DNA from: Streptomyces zhaozhouensis
GTDB taxonomy: Bacteria; Actinomycetota; Actinomycetes; Streptomycetales; Streptomycetaceae
DNA length: 64,000 bases
NCBI RefSeq assembly: GCF_900230195.1
Contig: NZ_OCNE01000002.1
Span: forward strand, 248,001 to 312,000
Direction of reading: 5' to 3'
Both the position numbers and the translations under genes were made by a program. Below the pieces are notes generated by a model that saw only the letters and a program-made list of their open reading frames with translations, searched no databases and was not told the origin of the DNA. Below, in pieces: positions 25,846 to 33,737 of the stretch; position 1 is the first letter of the stretch, and the number at the start of each line of letters is the position of its first letter.

Positions 25846-26036
25846 CGCCACAAATGCACCGCGCCGTTCCCCGCGCCCCTCAGACCGCCCACCGGCCCGG
25901 AAGGGGCGCGGGGAACTGCGCGAGCAACCCACCACCGGGGTGAGTCCGACCACCCACCCGGACCAGCCAGCACCGTCGTCGACCAACCCCCGCCACAAAT
26001 GCACCGCGCCGTTCCCCGCGCCCCTCAGACCGCCAC
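25846..26036. repeat. Two direct copies of a REP-like element between convergent genes
   Basis: CGCCACAAATGCACCGCGCC plus the following GTTCCCCGCGCCCCT and CAGACCGCC occur twice, about 144 bases apart (from 25847 and from 25991). The first copy also has the inverted arm AGGGGCGCGGGGAAC (25902-25916), giving a perfect 15-base-pair stem with 25866-25880 across 21 bases. It lies between the STAND gene and the convergent transferase gene, so it likely works as a bidirectional terminator. The whole gap 25791-26047 is made of this repeat material. Confidence 0.85.
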
Positions 26037-26047
26037 CCGGGCCACGG

Positions 26048-27730
26048 CTAAAGACCGCGGAACGCGAGCCGCGTCTCCGCGTCGCCGGTGCGCAGCGTCA
26101 GCCCCTCGACCCAGCGTGCCGGCGGGCGCCCCGCCTCCAGCGCCACCTGGAGCGCCGCGCCCAGCAGCAGCGGGTCGAGCACCGGGTCGGGCGCGGCCCA
26201 GCCGCCGACGGCCCGCGCCTCGGCCAACGTGCCGTCCCGCAGCCGGAACAGATGCCGTCCCGGCCCCAGCGCCGCCACCGCGACCGAGAGCCACGGCTGC
26301 GCGGCGAACCGTTCCCGCAGCCAACGTTCCGGTGGCAGCTCGCCGTGCGGCTGGCGGCGCGCCGCCACCTCCGCGGTCTGCGCCGCCGGGGAGCGCGTGC
26401 CCTCCTCCGCCAGCACGGCCAGAAAGCCGCGCGCCCCCACGCGCGCCGGGTCGAGCGGGTGGCGGGCCACCTCCACCACGTCGTCGCCGACCAGCCGGCC
26501 CACCACGTCGAAGGCCGTCGGTCCCGGCCCGCCGTCCGGCGTCGGGTCCGGGTAGCGGGCGGGGCGCGGATCGTCGGCCGGCGGGACGACGCGGGCACCC
26601 AGCAGCTCGTAGAAGAGGCGTTGCAGCGCCGGCGCCGAACGGTCGGTCAGTCCCAACGCCCGCTCCGTCACCGGCAGCAACTCCTTGGCTCCCTCGGCCC
26701 GTTCGGCATCCCTCAGCTGGGCGAGCAGATCGCCCTCGGGGTCGAGCCTGGGCGCGGCCGCGCCGAACGCGTGCATCGGCGAGCGCGGGTCCAACTCCTC
26801 CTCGCCGCTGGCGGCCAGCAGCGTGGACCGGCCGAGTCCGGCGCCGTAGAAGCTGACCGAGCCGGTGTCGCCGACCACCAGGTCGGCGGCGATCAGCGCG
26901 GCCTGCCAGCCGCGTTCCGGGCTGACCAGCCGCAGCCCGGCGTCCCGCGCCGCACGGAACCTGCGGTCCACGCCGAACGGCGTGTCGTCGGACCAGACGT
27001 TGGGGTGCAGCACCAGCGCCACCACGTACTCGTCGACCGGCAGCGCGTGTGTCAGCCGCAGCGGCAGGTCGGGGTGGCGGCGGATCAACGAGTGAGGGCC
27101 CCAGGTGGAGTTGATGACCACCAGCCGCCGCCCGCCGGTCGCGCCGAACGGCTCGCGGAAGTGGTCGCGCCAGTCCAGGTTGGCGCGCATCCGGTCGAAG
27201 CAGGGGTCCCCGACGACGCGCGCGTGGGGCAGGGCCGCCGGGCAGCTGACGGCCAGCCGGGTCAACTGCTCCTCGTGGGAGAGCCCGATCACGTCGGGCA
27301 CCACCCGCTCCCGGTGCAGCAGTTCGCGCGGCGAGAGTCCGGCGGACGAGGTGGCGTCTCCGGTGGAACGGTGCGTCAGCCGGTTGTAGCCGGCGCCGTG
27401 CGGCAGCACGACGAGCGGCCGACTCAGCCGCCGCATCGAACGGTTGACGGCGCACGCCACGACGAGGTCGAAGCGACGGCGGGTCGCCTCCCGCCACGGC
27501 AGCACCGTGCCGCGTTGCCGCGTCAGATACTCGGCCAGCCCGCCGTCGAACGTCGAGCCCGGATTGACGGTGAACGAGACGGTGATCCCGTCCTCGGCGC
27601 GCAGCAGCGGCAGCACGTCCAGCAGCCTGGTCGCCGACGTCAGGTTGCGCACCACGCCCAACACCTCGACCGGGCCCGCCTGTTGCCGCGCGGGCGCACG
27701 GCGGCGCGACGCGGCGCGGAGGAAGGACAC
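26048..27730 (-). CDS. CDP-glycerol glycerophosphotransferase-like GT-B protein
   Basis: GTG 27730 is chosen because CGGAG lies 8 bases ahead; TTG 27778 is in frame without such a site. The 560-residue protein has a GT-B-like layout: an N-terminal half with VLGVVRNLTSATRLLDVLP and PLVVLPHGAGYNRL, and a C-terminal half with VALVLHPNVWSDDTPFG and LVVGDTGSVSFYGAGLG. The HPN and GDTGSV patches resemble the CDP-glycerol poly(glycerophosphate) transferase family, which builds teichoic acid backbones. The basic N-terminus may bind the membrane. The C-terminal 200 residues are lineage-specific. It converges on the STAND gene and is divergent from an alpha/beta hydrolase. Substrate is inferred only. 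Confidence 0.7.
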   Translation of the reverse strand: MSFLRAASRRRAPARQQAGPVEVLGVVRNLTSATRLLDVLPLLRAEDGITVSFTVNPGSTFDGGLAEYLTRQRGTVLPWREATRRRFDLVVACAVNRSMRRLSRPLVVLPHGAGYNRLTHRSTGDATSSAGLSPRELLHRERVVPDVIGLSHEEQLTRLAVSCPAALPHARVVGDPCFDRMRANLDWRDHFREPFGATGGRRLVVINSTWGPHSLIRRHPDLPLRLTHALPVDEYVVALVLHPNVWSDDTPFGVDRRFRAARDAGLRLVSPERGWQAALIAADLVVGDTGSVSFYGAGLGRSTLLAASGEEELDPRSPMHAFGAAAPRLDPEGDLLAQLRDAERAEGAKELLPVTERALGLTDRSAPALQRLFYELLGARVVPPADDPRPARYPDPTPDGGPGPTAFDVVGRLVGDDVVEVARHPLDPARVGARGFLAVLAEEGTRSPAAQTAEVAARRQPHGELPPERWLRERFAAQPWLSVAVAALGPGRHLFRLRDGTLAEARAVGGWAAPDPVLDPLLLGAALQVALEAGRPPARWVEGLTLRTGDAETRLAFRGL

Positions 27731-27824
27731 GGCGGGGCTCCGATGGGACGGCTGCGAGGCGGAGGCAAGGTTAGCCAATCGGGGCCCCGCCGAGGCGCGG
27801 ACCGCCGGGGACTACCGTGAGCGC

Positions 27825-28718
27825 ATGGGGACGACGGAGACGAAGAAGACGACGGGAACGCCGGGGACGACGGGGACGACGGGGACGACGGGGACGACGG
27901 GGACGATCGACGTGGGGGGCCGGCGGGTGCCGGTCGTGGACTCCGGTGGGCCGGCGCGGGCGCCGGTGCTGGTCGCGCTGCACGGCACGTTCGGCCGCGG
28001 CGCCGAGTTCACCCGGCTGGCGGCCGACCTCGCCGGCCGGGTGCGGCTGGTCGCTCCCGACCAGCGGGGGCACGGCCACAGCGAACCCGTCGCCGACGGC
28101 TACGGCCGCGACGCCTTCGTGGCGGACGCCGCCGCCCTGGTGCGGGCGCTCGGGGTGGGGCCCGTGGTGCTCTACGGCCACTCGCTCGGCGGCATCACCG
28201 CCTATCAACTCGCGGCGCGTCACCCCGAGTTGGTCAAGGCGCTGGTGGTGGAGGACGTGGGCCACCTGATGCGGCGCCCCGAGGTGCCGCACCCCGCGCT
28301 GGACGTGGCGGGCTGGCCGCGCCGGGCCGCGAGCAGGGCCGAGCTGGGCGCGGCGATCGAACGGCGCGGGGTGCCGGACGCCGGGTACTTCCTGCGCAGC
28401 GCGGAGCCGGACCCCGAGGGGGACGGCTGGCGGCTGCTCTTCGACTGGGACGTGATGACCGAGGTACAGGCCGGCGGGGTCGGCGACTGGACCGCCGACT
28501 GGCGGGGCTCGGACTGCCCGGCGCTGCTGCTGCACGGCACCGCCTCCTCGCTGCTGCCGTCCGCGCTGGCTGACGCGATGGTCGCGGCACGCCCGGACAC
28601 CACCCGCGTCGACTTCCCCGGCGCCGGCCACTGGGTGCACGACGACGCGCCGGCCGAACTCGCCGCCGCCGTGACTTCCTTTCTACGGGAGAACGAAATC
28701 CTCACCGAGACGCACTGA
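27825..28718 (+). CDS. Alpha/beta hydrolase with a Gly-Thr repeat N-terminus
   Basis: A 297-residue alpha/beta hydrolase. The oxyanion loop is VLVALHGTFGRG, the nucleophile Ser sits in LYGHSLGGI and the catalytic His in GAGHWVHDD; RLVAPDQRGHGHSEP is the usual second loop. The first 28 residues are a low-complexity Thr/Gly run coded by a 9-bp repeat and are unlikely to fold. ATG 27825 has no ribosome binding site; a TACCGT box 7 bases upstream fits a leaderless transcript. GTG codons after the repeat could also start the protein. It is divergent from the CDP-glycerol-transferase-like gene. The substrate is unknown. Confidence 0.85.
   Translation: MGTTETKKTTGTPGTTGTTGTTGTTGTIDVGGRRVPVVDSGGPARAPVLVALHGTFGRGAEFTRLAADLAGRVRLVAPDQRGHGHSEPVADGYGRDAFVADAAALVRALGVGPVVLYGHSLGGITAYQLAARHPELVKALVVEDVGHLMRRPEVPHPALDVAGWPRRAASRAELGAAIERRGVPDAGYFLRSAEPDPEGDGWRLLFDWDVMTEVQAGGVGDWTADWRGSDCPALLLHGTASSLLPSALADAMVAARPDTTRVDFPGAGHWVHDDAPAELAAAVTSFLRENEILTETH
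27864..27908 (+). repeat. 9-bp coding repeat GGGACGACG
   Basis: Four perfect units (27864-27899) and one diverged unit (27900-27908) code for Gly-Thr-Thr repeats at the N-terminus of the hydrolase. Because the unit is three codons, slippage changes length without shifting the frame. Confidence 0.9.
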
Positions 28719-28744
28719 GCTCAGTCTTGTTCCGCGGCCGAAGG

Positions 28745-28758
28745 GAATTCCGGAATTC
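28745..28758. promoter_or_regulatory. Perfect 14-bp palindrome
   Basis: GAATTCCGGAATTC is its own reverse complement. It lies 27 bases after the alpha/beta hydrolase stop in an A/T-richer spot. It could be an operator or part of a terminator; no known regulator site matches it to my knowledge. Confidence 0.3.
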
Positions 28759-28954
28759 ATTCACCGGACGCACCACAGGCGTTTCCGCGCACATCGCCGC
28801 ACCTGTTTCCGCACGCGTTTCCGCGGGCGTTTCCGCGGGCGTTCCGAAACCGCTCCGCAACGGCTTTCCGGCACGGCATTCCCGTGCGGGTTTCCCGGGC
28901 CGTTTCCCGGGGCCGGCCGCCGCCCGGGGGTCCGGTGTCCGAGACGGCCGACCG

Positions 28955-28990
28955 GCCCCCTCCCCGGCCTTGCGGGGCCGGGGAGGGGGC
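28955..28990. terminator. Strong 15-bp hairpin terminator
   Basis: GCCCCCTCCCCGGCC (28955-28969) pairs perfectly with GGCCGGGGAGGGGGC (28976-28990) across the 6-base loop TTGCGG. It ends 37 bases before the putative -10 box of the next gene, so it insulates that gene from upstream transcription. Confidence 0.75.
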
Positions 28991-29027
28991 GGCCGGAAGC
29001 GACTTCGTGGGCGCCCGTCCGGTCTGC

Positions 29028-29033
29028 TAGCGT
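29028..29033 (+). promoter_or_regulatory. Candidate -10 box TAGCGT of the HisRS-like gene
   Basis: TAGCGT fits the Streptomyces housekeeping pattern TAgNNT. It would start a transcript near 29040, just after the upstream terminator, with a short leader and GGAAGGA ahead of the GTG at 29068. No convincing -35 was found. Confidence 0.35.
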
Positions 29034-29067
29034 GAGACTTCTCAACTCACCCTGGAAGGATCGTGCG

Positions 29068-30369
29068 GTGACGGACCTGCTCCCGACCACCCCCTATCGC
29101 GGTACCAGAGATCTTCTGCCGCAGCAGATGTCCGTCAGGCAGCAGTTCTTCCATCCGCTCTTCGAGGTTATCGAGAGTTACGGATTCGGGCGCTACGACG
29201 GCCCCATTCTGGAGCCGGCCGAGATCTACGAGGCGAAGTCGGGCGAGGAGATCGCCAACCAGCAGTTGTACGCGTTGACCGACCGCGGCGGTCGGCGGCT
29301 GGCGCTGCGCCCGGAGATGACGCCCTCGGCCGCCCGGATGATCGCGCGCAACCTCGGCAGCCTCCAACTCCCCGTCCGCTGGTACAGCCATGTCATCTGC
29401 CACCGCTACGAGCGCCCCCAGCGCGGCCGGCTGCGCGAGCACTGGCAGATCAACGTGGACATCTTCGGCTCCGACAGCGTCAACAGCGAGATCGAGCTGT
29501 TCGAGCTGATCCACGACATGATGGGTGCCCTCGGCGCCACCCGGGACATGTGGGCGCTGCGCGTCGGCGACCGGGTGCTGCTGGAGAGCATCCTGCGGGA
29601 CATCGTCAAGGTGCCGGGCGACCGGCTGGCCGAGGTGTCCTCGCTGGTCGACCGCTGGGAGAAGTACCCCCGCGAGAAGCTGGCCGAGGACGCGGAGAAG
29701 CTGTCGCTGACGTCGGCCCAGTTCGACCTGCTGGCGGAGACGCTGGGCAGCGGCGACGAGGTGCTGCGCGCGGTGCCCGCCGAGGTGGCCGAGCGTTCCC
29801 ACGTGGTGCGGCTGCTCAACAGCGAGGCGCGCGAGCTGGTCACGTTCGACCCGTTCATCGTGCGCGGCCTCCAGTACTACACGGGCACCGTCTTCGAGGT
29901 CTTCGACCTGCACCCGGAGAACCGCAGGGCGCTCTTCGGCGGCGGCCGGTACGCCGACCTGGCGGGGCTCTTCACCCGGCAGCAGGTGCCCGGCATCGGG
30001 TTCGCGGTGGGCGACGTGACGCTCCAGGACTTCCTGGAGACCCACGGGCTGCTGCCCGCCCCGAGGCCGCAGGCCGACGCGGTGGTGATCCCGCTGGGCG
30101 AGTCGCTGACCGCCGAGGCCCGGCGGATGGCCGGCGTGCTGCGCCGGGCCGGGGTGCGCACCACCACGCCGCTGGAGCCGCGGAAGCTCAGCAAGGAGCT
30201 GTCGGCGGCCGACCACCTGGGGGCGCGGGTCGCCGTGGTGGTCGCCGAGGACGAGTGGCGCAGGGAGGCGGTGCTGGTCAAGAACCTCGCCACCCGTGAG
30301 CAGCACGAGGTGCCGGTGGCCGAGCTGGCCGACCGGGTCACGGCCGTGCTGGCCTCCCCCGCGCCGTAG
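29068..30369 (+). CDS. Histidine--tRNA ligase family protein (likely second copy)
   Basis: A 433-residue class II synthetase-like protein from GTG 29068. Motif 2 is CHRYERPQRGRLREHWQINV, the histidine-specific region is FIVRGLQYYTGTVFEV (with the conserved Arg) and motif 3 is represented by ALFGGGRYADLAGL and PGIGFAVGDVTLQDF. An anticodon-binding-like domain fills about 340-430. Compared with common bacterial HisRS, GLDYY is GLQYY, GGRYDGL is GGRYADL, and the GxER of motif 3 reads GDVTL. It may be a second HisRS, a resistance version, or a paralogue with another job. It stands as a single gene with its own promoter and terminator rather than next to typical hisS neighbours. Confidence 0.82.
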   Translation: MTDLLPTTPYRGTRDLLPQQMSVRQQFFHPLFEVIESYGFGRYDGPILEPAEIYEAKSGEEIANQQLYALTDRGGRRLALRPEMTPSAARMIARNLGSLQLPVRWYSHVICHRYERPQRGRLREHWQINVDIFGSDSVNSEIELFELIHDMMGALGATRDMWALRVGDRVLLESILRDIVKVPGDRLAEVSSLVDRWEKYPREKLAEDAEKLSLTSAQFDLLAETLGSGDEVLRAVPAEVAERSHVVRLLNSEARELVTFDPFIVRGLQYYTGTVFEVFDLHPENRRALFGGGRYADLAGLFTRQQVPGIGFAVGDVTLQDFLETHGLLPAPRPQADAVVIPLGESLTAEARRMAGVLRRAGVRTTTPLEPRKLSKELSAADHLGARVAVVVAEDEWRREAVLVKNLATREQHEVPVAELADRVTAVLASPAP

Positions 30370-30389
30370 GCCCCGCGCGTCGAGACCGG

Positions 30390-30420
30390 ACGAACTCCCC
30401 GCCGAACGCGGGGAGTTCGT
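30390..30420. terminator. Terminator after the HisRS-like gene
   Basis: ACGAACTCCCCGC (30390-30402) pairs perfectly with GCGGGGAGTTCGT (30408-30420) over a 5-base loop, followed by CGTTTCC. It lies 21 bases after the stop. Confidence 0.75.
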
Positions 30421-30540
30421 CGTTTCCTGGCCGGCGCCTCGGGCGCGGTCTCCCCCGGCTGACGGCGTTTGACGGGCGCCGGAGGTGGTCACGCGGTTCG
30501 ATGGGGGAACGGGACTCCCCGCGACCGAGGAGGTGGAGGG

Positions 30541-31815
30541 ATGCGTTTCGCTGACCGGCGGGAGGCGGGCCGACGGCTGGCCGGCGAGCTGGCGGCACTG
30601 CGCGGGCGGAACGTCGTGGTGCTGGGGCTGCCCAGGGGCGGCGTGCCGGTCGCCGCCGAGGTCGCCACCGCGCTGGGCGCCCCGCTGGACGTGGCCGTGG
30701 TGCGCAAGCTCGGCCTGCCGGCCCAGCCGGAACTGGCGATGGGCGCCGTCGCCGAGGACGGGCCCCGGGTCGTCAACGAGCAGGTGGTGGGCGGCGCCCA
30801 CATCGACGAGCGGACGCTCGACGAGGTCGAGGCCGCCGAACGCCGCGAACTCGACCGGCGCGCCCACGCCTACCGGGGCGACCGCCCCCGGATCTCCGTC
30901 GCGGACCGCACCGTCGTGGTCGTCGACGACGGGCTCGCGACCGGCGCGACCGCCCGCGCGGCGTGCCACGCGGCGCGGGAGCGCGGCGCGGCCCGGGTGG
31001 TGCTGGCGGTGCCGGTGGCGCCGGCCGACTGGGCGCGGCGGATCGGTGACGCGGCCGACGAGCTGGTCTGCCCGCAGGCGGTGGACGACTTCCTGTCCGT
31101 CGGCCAGTTCTACGCGGACTTCGCGCAGACCACCGACGAGGAGGTGGTCGCGCTGCTGCGGCGCGGCGGGGCGCGTGCGGTGGAGATCCCCGCCGGCGAG
31201 GTGACGCTGCCCGGCGAGCTGACCCTGCCGGCCGGGGCCAGCGGCGTGGTGGTCTTCGCGCACGGCAGCGGCAGCGGGCGGCACAGCCCGCGCAACGTGT
31301 TCGTCGCCGAGGCCCTCGCCCAGGCCGGCCTCGGTACCCTCCTGCTCGACCTGCTGACCGAGGAGGAGTCGGCCGACCGCGCCAACGTCTTCGACATCGG
31401 CCTGCTCGCCGAACGGCTGGCGCACGCCACCGACTGGGTGCGGGCCCACGGCGCGCCCCACGACGGGCTGCGCGTCGGCTACTTCGGCGCCAGCACGGGC
31501 GCCGGCGCGGCGCTGTGGGCGGCGGCGGACCCGGCGTCGCCCGTGGGCGCGGTGGTCTCCCGGGGCGGACGCCCCGACCTGGCCGACCGTCGGCTGTCCG
31601 AGGTCCGCTGCCCGACGCTGCTGGTGGTCGGCGGCAACGACGAACGGGTCCTGGAGCTGAACCGCGCGGCCGAGCAGTCGCTGAGCTGCCCGCACCGGTT
31701 GGAGGTGGTCCCCGGCGCGACCCATCTCTTCCCCGAGCCGGGCGCGCTGTCCGAGGTGACGGCCCTGGCGAGGGACTGGTTCCTCACCCACCTCGGCCCT
31801 CCGGGCGGCACCTGA
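30541..31815 (+). CDS. Phosphoribosyltransferase - alpha/beta hydrolase fusion protein
   Basis: A 424-residue two-domain protein with an excellent GAGGAGGTGGAGGG site before ATG 30541. Residues about 1-210 are a type I phosphoribosyltransferase: VVLGLPRGGVPVAAEVA (PRT-style opening) and the PRPP loop VVVVDDGLATGATARA (125-140). Residues about 220-424 are a dienelactone-hydrolase-like alpha/beta fold: VVVFAHGSGSGRHSPRN, nucleophile S318 in YFGASTGAGAAL, Asp near VVGGNDERVLEL and His in GATHLFPEPG. This fusion is known in actinobacteria, but its substrate is not. It follows the HisRS-like gene after a terminator and is probably monocistronic. Confidence 0.9.
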   Translation: MRFADRREAGRRLAGELAALRGRNVVVLGLPRGGVPVAAEVATALGAPLDVAVVRKLGLPAQPELAMGAVAEDGPRVVNEQVVGGAHIDERTLDEVEAAERRELDRRAHAYRGDRPRISVADRTVVVVDDGLATGATARAACHAARERGAARVVLAVPVAPADWARRIGDAADELVCPQAVDDFLSVGQFYADFAQTTDEEVVALLRRGGARAVEIPAGEVTLPGELTLPAGASGVVVFAHGSGSGRHSPRNVFVAEALAQAGLGTLLLDLLTEEESADRANVFDIGLLAERLAHATDWVRAHGAPHDGLRVGYFGASTGAGAALWAAADPASPVGAVVSRGGRPDLADRRLSEVRCPTLLVVGGNDERVLELNRAAEQSLSCPHRLEVVPGATHLFPEPGALSEVTALARDWFLTHLGPPGGT

Positions 31816-31872
31816 ACCCCCGAAGGGACGCGAGGACCGGGCCCACCCGACAACCCACCCACGCCACGCACG

Positions 31873-31891
31873 TGACGGGTCGCTCCCGTCA
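31873..31891. terminator. Small hairpin at the end of polX
   Basis: TGACGGG (31873-31879) pairs with CCCGTCA (31885-31891) across 5 bases and overlaps the polX stop codon. It may end transcription from both convergent genes. Confidence 0.4.
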
Positions 31892-33610
31892 ACGCCCTCC
31901 GCGCAGGAACCCGCGGAGGCGGGTCAGGGGCCAGGTGTTGATCACGTCGTCCGGCGTGAGCCACCCCCGTTGGGCCTGCGCGACGCCGAACCGGACATGC
32001 CCCAGGTGCGCCGGCGCGTGCGCGTCGGAGTCGATCGAGAAACGCACCCCGTGCTCCCGCGCGCGCAGGATGTGCGCGTCGTCGAGGTCCAGCCGGTTCG
32101 GGTGGCTGTTGATCTCCAGCGCCGTGCCGGTGCGGGCGCAGGCCGCGAAGACCGCGTCCAGGTCCACGTCGACGCCCGTGCGGCGCCCGAACTTCCGCGT
32201 CGTGGGGTGGCCGATGATGTGCACGTGCGGGTTCTCGCAGGCCCGCAGCAGGCGGCGGGTCTGGGCGTCCCGGTCGAGGTCGAAGTGCGAGTGGATGGAG
32301 GCCACACACACCTCGAACTCGGCGAGCACCTCGGCCGGCCAGTCCACGTTCCCCTCCGGGTCGATGTTCAGCTCCGTGCCGTGCAGCAGCTTCAACCGAC
32401 CGTGCCGGCCCGCCAGTTGACGCAGCTCCTCGCGTTGGGCGCGGGCCTTCTCCAGCGTCATGCGCTGCATCCGCAGCTGGGGCGCGTGGTCGGTGACGGC
32501 GTAGTAGCGCAGGCCGCGCCGCGCGGCGGCGGCGACCATCTCGGCGAGCGGGGCGACACCGTCCGTCAGGTCGGTGTGGCTGTGCAGGTCGCCCCTGAGG
32601 TCCGCCTCGGTGACCAGCCGGGGCAACGCGTCCCGCCCCGCCGCCTCGATCTCGCCCCGGTCCTCGCGCAGCGTCGGCGGGATCCACGGCAGCCTCAGCC
32701 GCCGGTAGACCTCCTCCTCGTCGGCGGCGGCCCGCCGCCGCCCGGTCTCGGCGTCGAAGAGCCCGTACTCGGAGAGTTTCAGCCCGCGCCGGACGGCGCT
32801 CTCGCGCAGCCGGATGTTGTGGGCCTTGGAACCGGTGAAGTAGATCATCCCCGCGCCCCAGGACTCCTCGCCCAGCACCCGCAGGTCGATCTGGAGGCCG
32901 TCGACCGTGCGCACCGTGGTCTTCTTCCGGCCGCGCGCCACCACCTCGGCGACCAGCGGCAGCTCGACGAACGCCGCCATCACCGGCTCGGGGTCCTCGG
33001 CGGCGGCCAGCACGTCGACGTCGCCGATGGTCTCCCGCATCCGCCGCACCGAGCCGGCGTAGGCGCAGCGCGTGACGCCCGGCGCCGCGCCGAGCGCGGC
33101 GACCGTCTCCTCGGCGACGGCGAGCGCCACGTCCAGCGCGATCCGCCCGCCGGAGGCGCGCAGCACCGCGAGCCCGCGTTCGAGGTTCGCCCGCGCCTTC
33201 GGGCCGAAGCCGGCGAGTCCCGCCAGCCGGTCCTCGCGCACGGCGGCCGCCAGCTCGTCCACGGAGGAGACGCCCAGCTCGCGGTAGAGGGTCATCGCCT
33301 TCTTCGGTCCGAGCGTCGGCACGTCGAGCAGCGCCCGCACGCCCGGCGGGACCGACGACCTGGCCCGCTCGACGGCCGGGACCCGGCCGGTGCGCAGATA
33401 CTCCTCGATCTTGTCGGCGATCGAGGCGCCCACGCCGGGGATCTCCCGCAGGCCGTCCGCGTCCAGCGCGCCGATGTCGCCGGTGTGCCCCCCGACGGCG
33501 CGGGCCGCGCGTTCGTAGGCGCGTTGCTTGAACGCGCCTCCGCCGGTGATGGCGAGGAGGTCGGCGTACTCCCGCAGCAGCGCCTCGACCTCGTCGTTGG
33601 CACGGGCCAT
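31889..33610 (-). CDS. polX: DNA polymerase X family protein with PHP domain (PolX)
   Basis: A 573-residue repair polymerase from ATG 33610 (MARANDEVEALLREYADLLA). The N-terminal 8-kDa-like and helix-hairpin-helix parts are visible (LREIPGVGASIADKIEEYL; LLDVPTLGPKKAMTLYRELG). The nucleotidyltransferase core is CAYAGSVRRMRETIGDVDVL, with GS at 186-187 and D197/D199. The C-terminal PHP nuclease starts at about 340 (DLHSHTDLTDG, His343 and His345) and continues with YYAVTDHAP, LLHGTELNIDPEG, VASIHSHFDL and IIGHPTTRKF, so its metal ligands look intact. Such proteins fill gaps in base excision repair and trim 3' ends. Readings that extend to 33757 lack support. It is divergent from the M50 protease gene. 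Confidence 0.93.
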   Translation of the reverse strand: MARANDEVEALLREYADLLAITGGGAFKQRAYERAARAVGGHTGDIGALDADGLREIPGVGASIADKIEEYLRTGRVPAVERARSSVPPGVRALLDVPTLGPKKAMTLYRELGVSSVDELAAAVREDRLAGLAGFGPKARANLERGLAVLRASGGRIALDVALAVAEETVAALGAAPGVTRCAYAGSVRRMRETIGDVDVLAAAEDPEPVMAAFVELPLVAEVVARGRKKTTVRTVDGLQIDLRVLGEESWGAGMIYFTGSKAHNIRLRESAVRRGLKLSEYGLFDAETGRRRAAADEEEVYRRLRLPWIPPTLREDRGEIEAAGRDALPRLVTEADLRGDLHSHTDLTDGVAPLAEMVAAAARRGLRYYAVTDHAPQLRMQRMTLEKARAQREELRQLAGRHGRLKLLHGTELNIDPEGNVDWPAEVLAEFEVCVASIHSHFDLDRDAQTRRLLRACENPHVHIIGHPTTRKFGRRTGVDVDLDAVFAACARTGTALEINSHPNRLDLDDAHILRAREHGVRFSIDSDAHAPAHLGHVRFGVAQAQRGWLTPDDVINTWPLTRLRGFLRGGR

Positions 33611-33737
33611 ACCGTCGAGTGTAGGAAGCCCCGAGCCGACCGGCACGGCGAACGGCCCGCGCCTGGCACCGCGCATGACCGGGGCGCGGGCGGGTACTCG
33701 GCGCGCCGACCTGACGTTCGCGGACACGGTGAGGCGG

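Larger units (their letters stand above)
28719..29067. other. Structured intergenic region upstream of the HisRS-like gene
   Basis: This 349-base gap holds a 14-base palindrome (28745-28758), tandem GTTTCCGCGGGC-like units near 28815-28850, a small hairpin GCACGG/CCGTGC (28871-28887), a strong terminator (28955-28990), and a likely promoter box (29028-29033). No T-box (AGGGTGG-type antiterminator) or riboswitch was recognised. Confidence 0.5.

Noticed and set aside
28719..29067. T-box or other amino-acid-sensing leader ahead of the HisRS-like gene
   Set aside because: No T-box sequence, specifier loop or antiterminator pairing was found, and the likely promoter lies after the terminator, so the hairpin is not in the leader.
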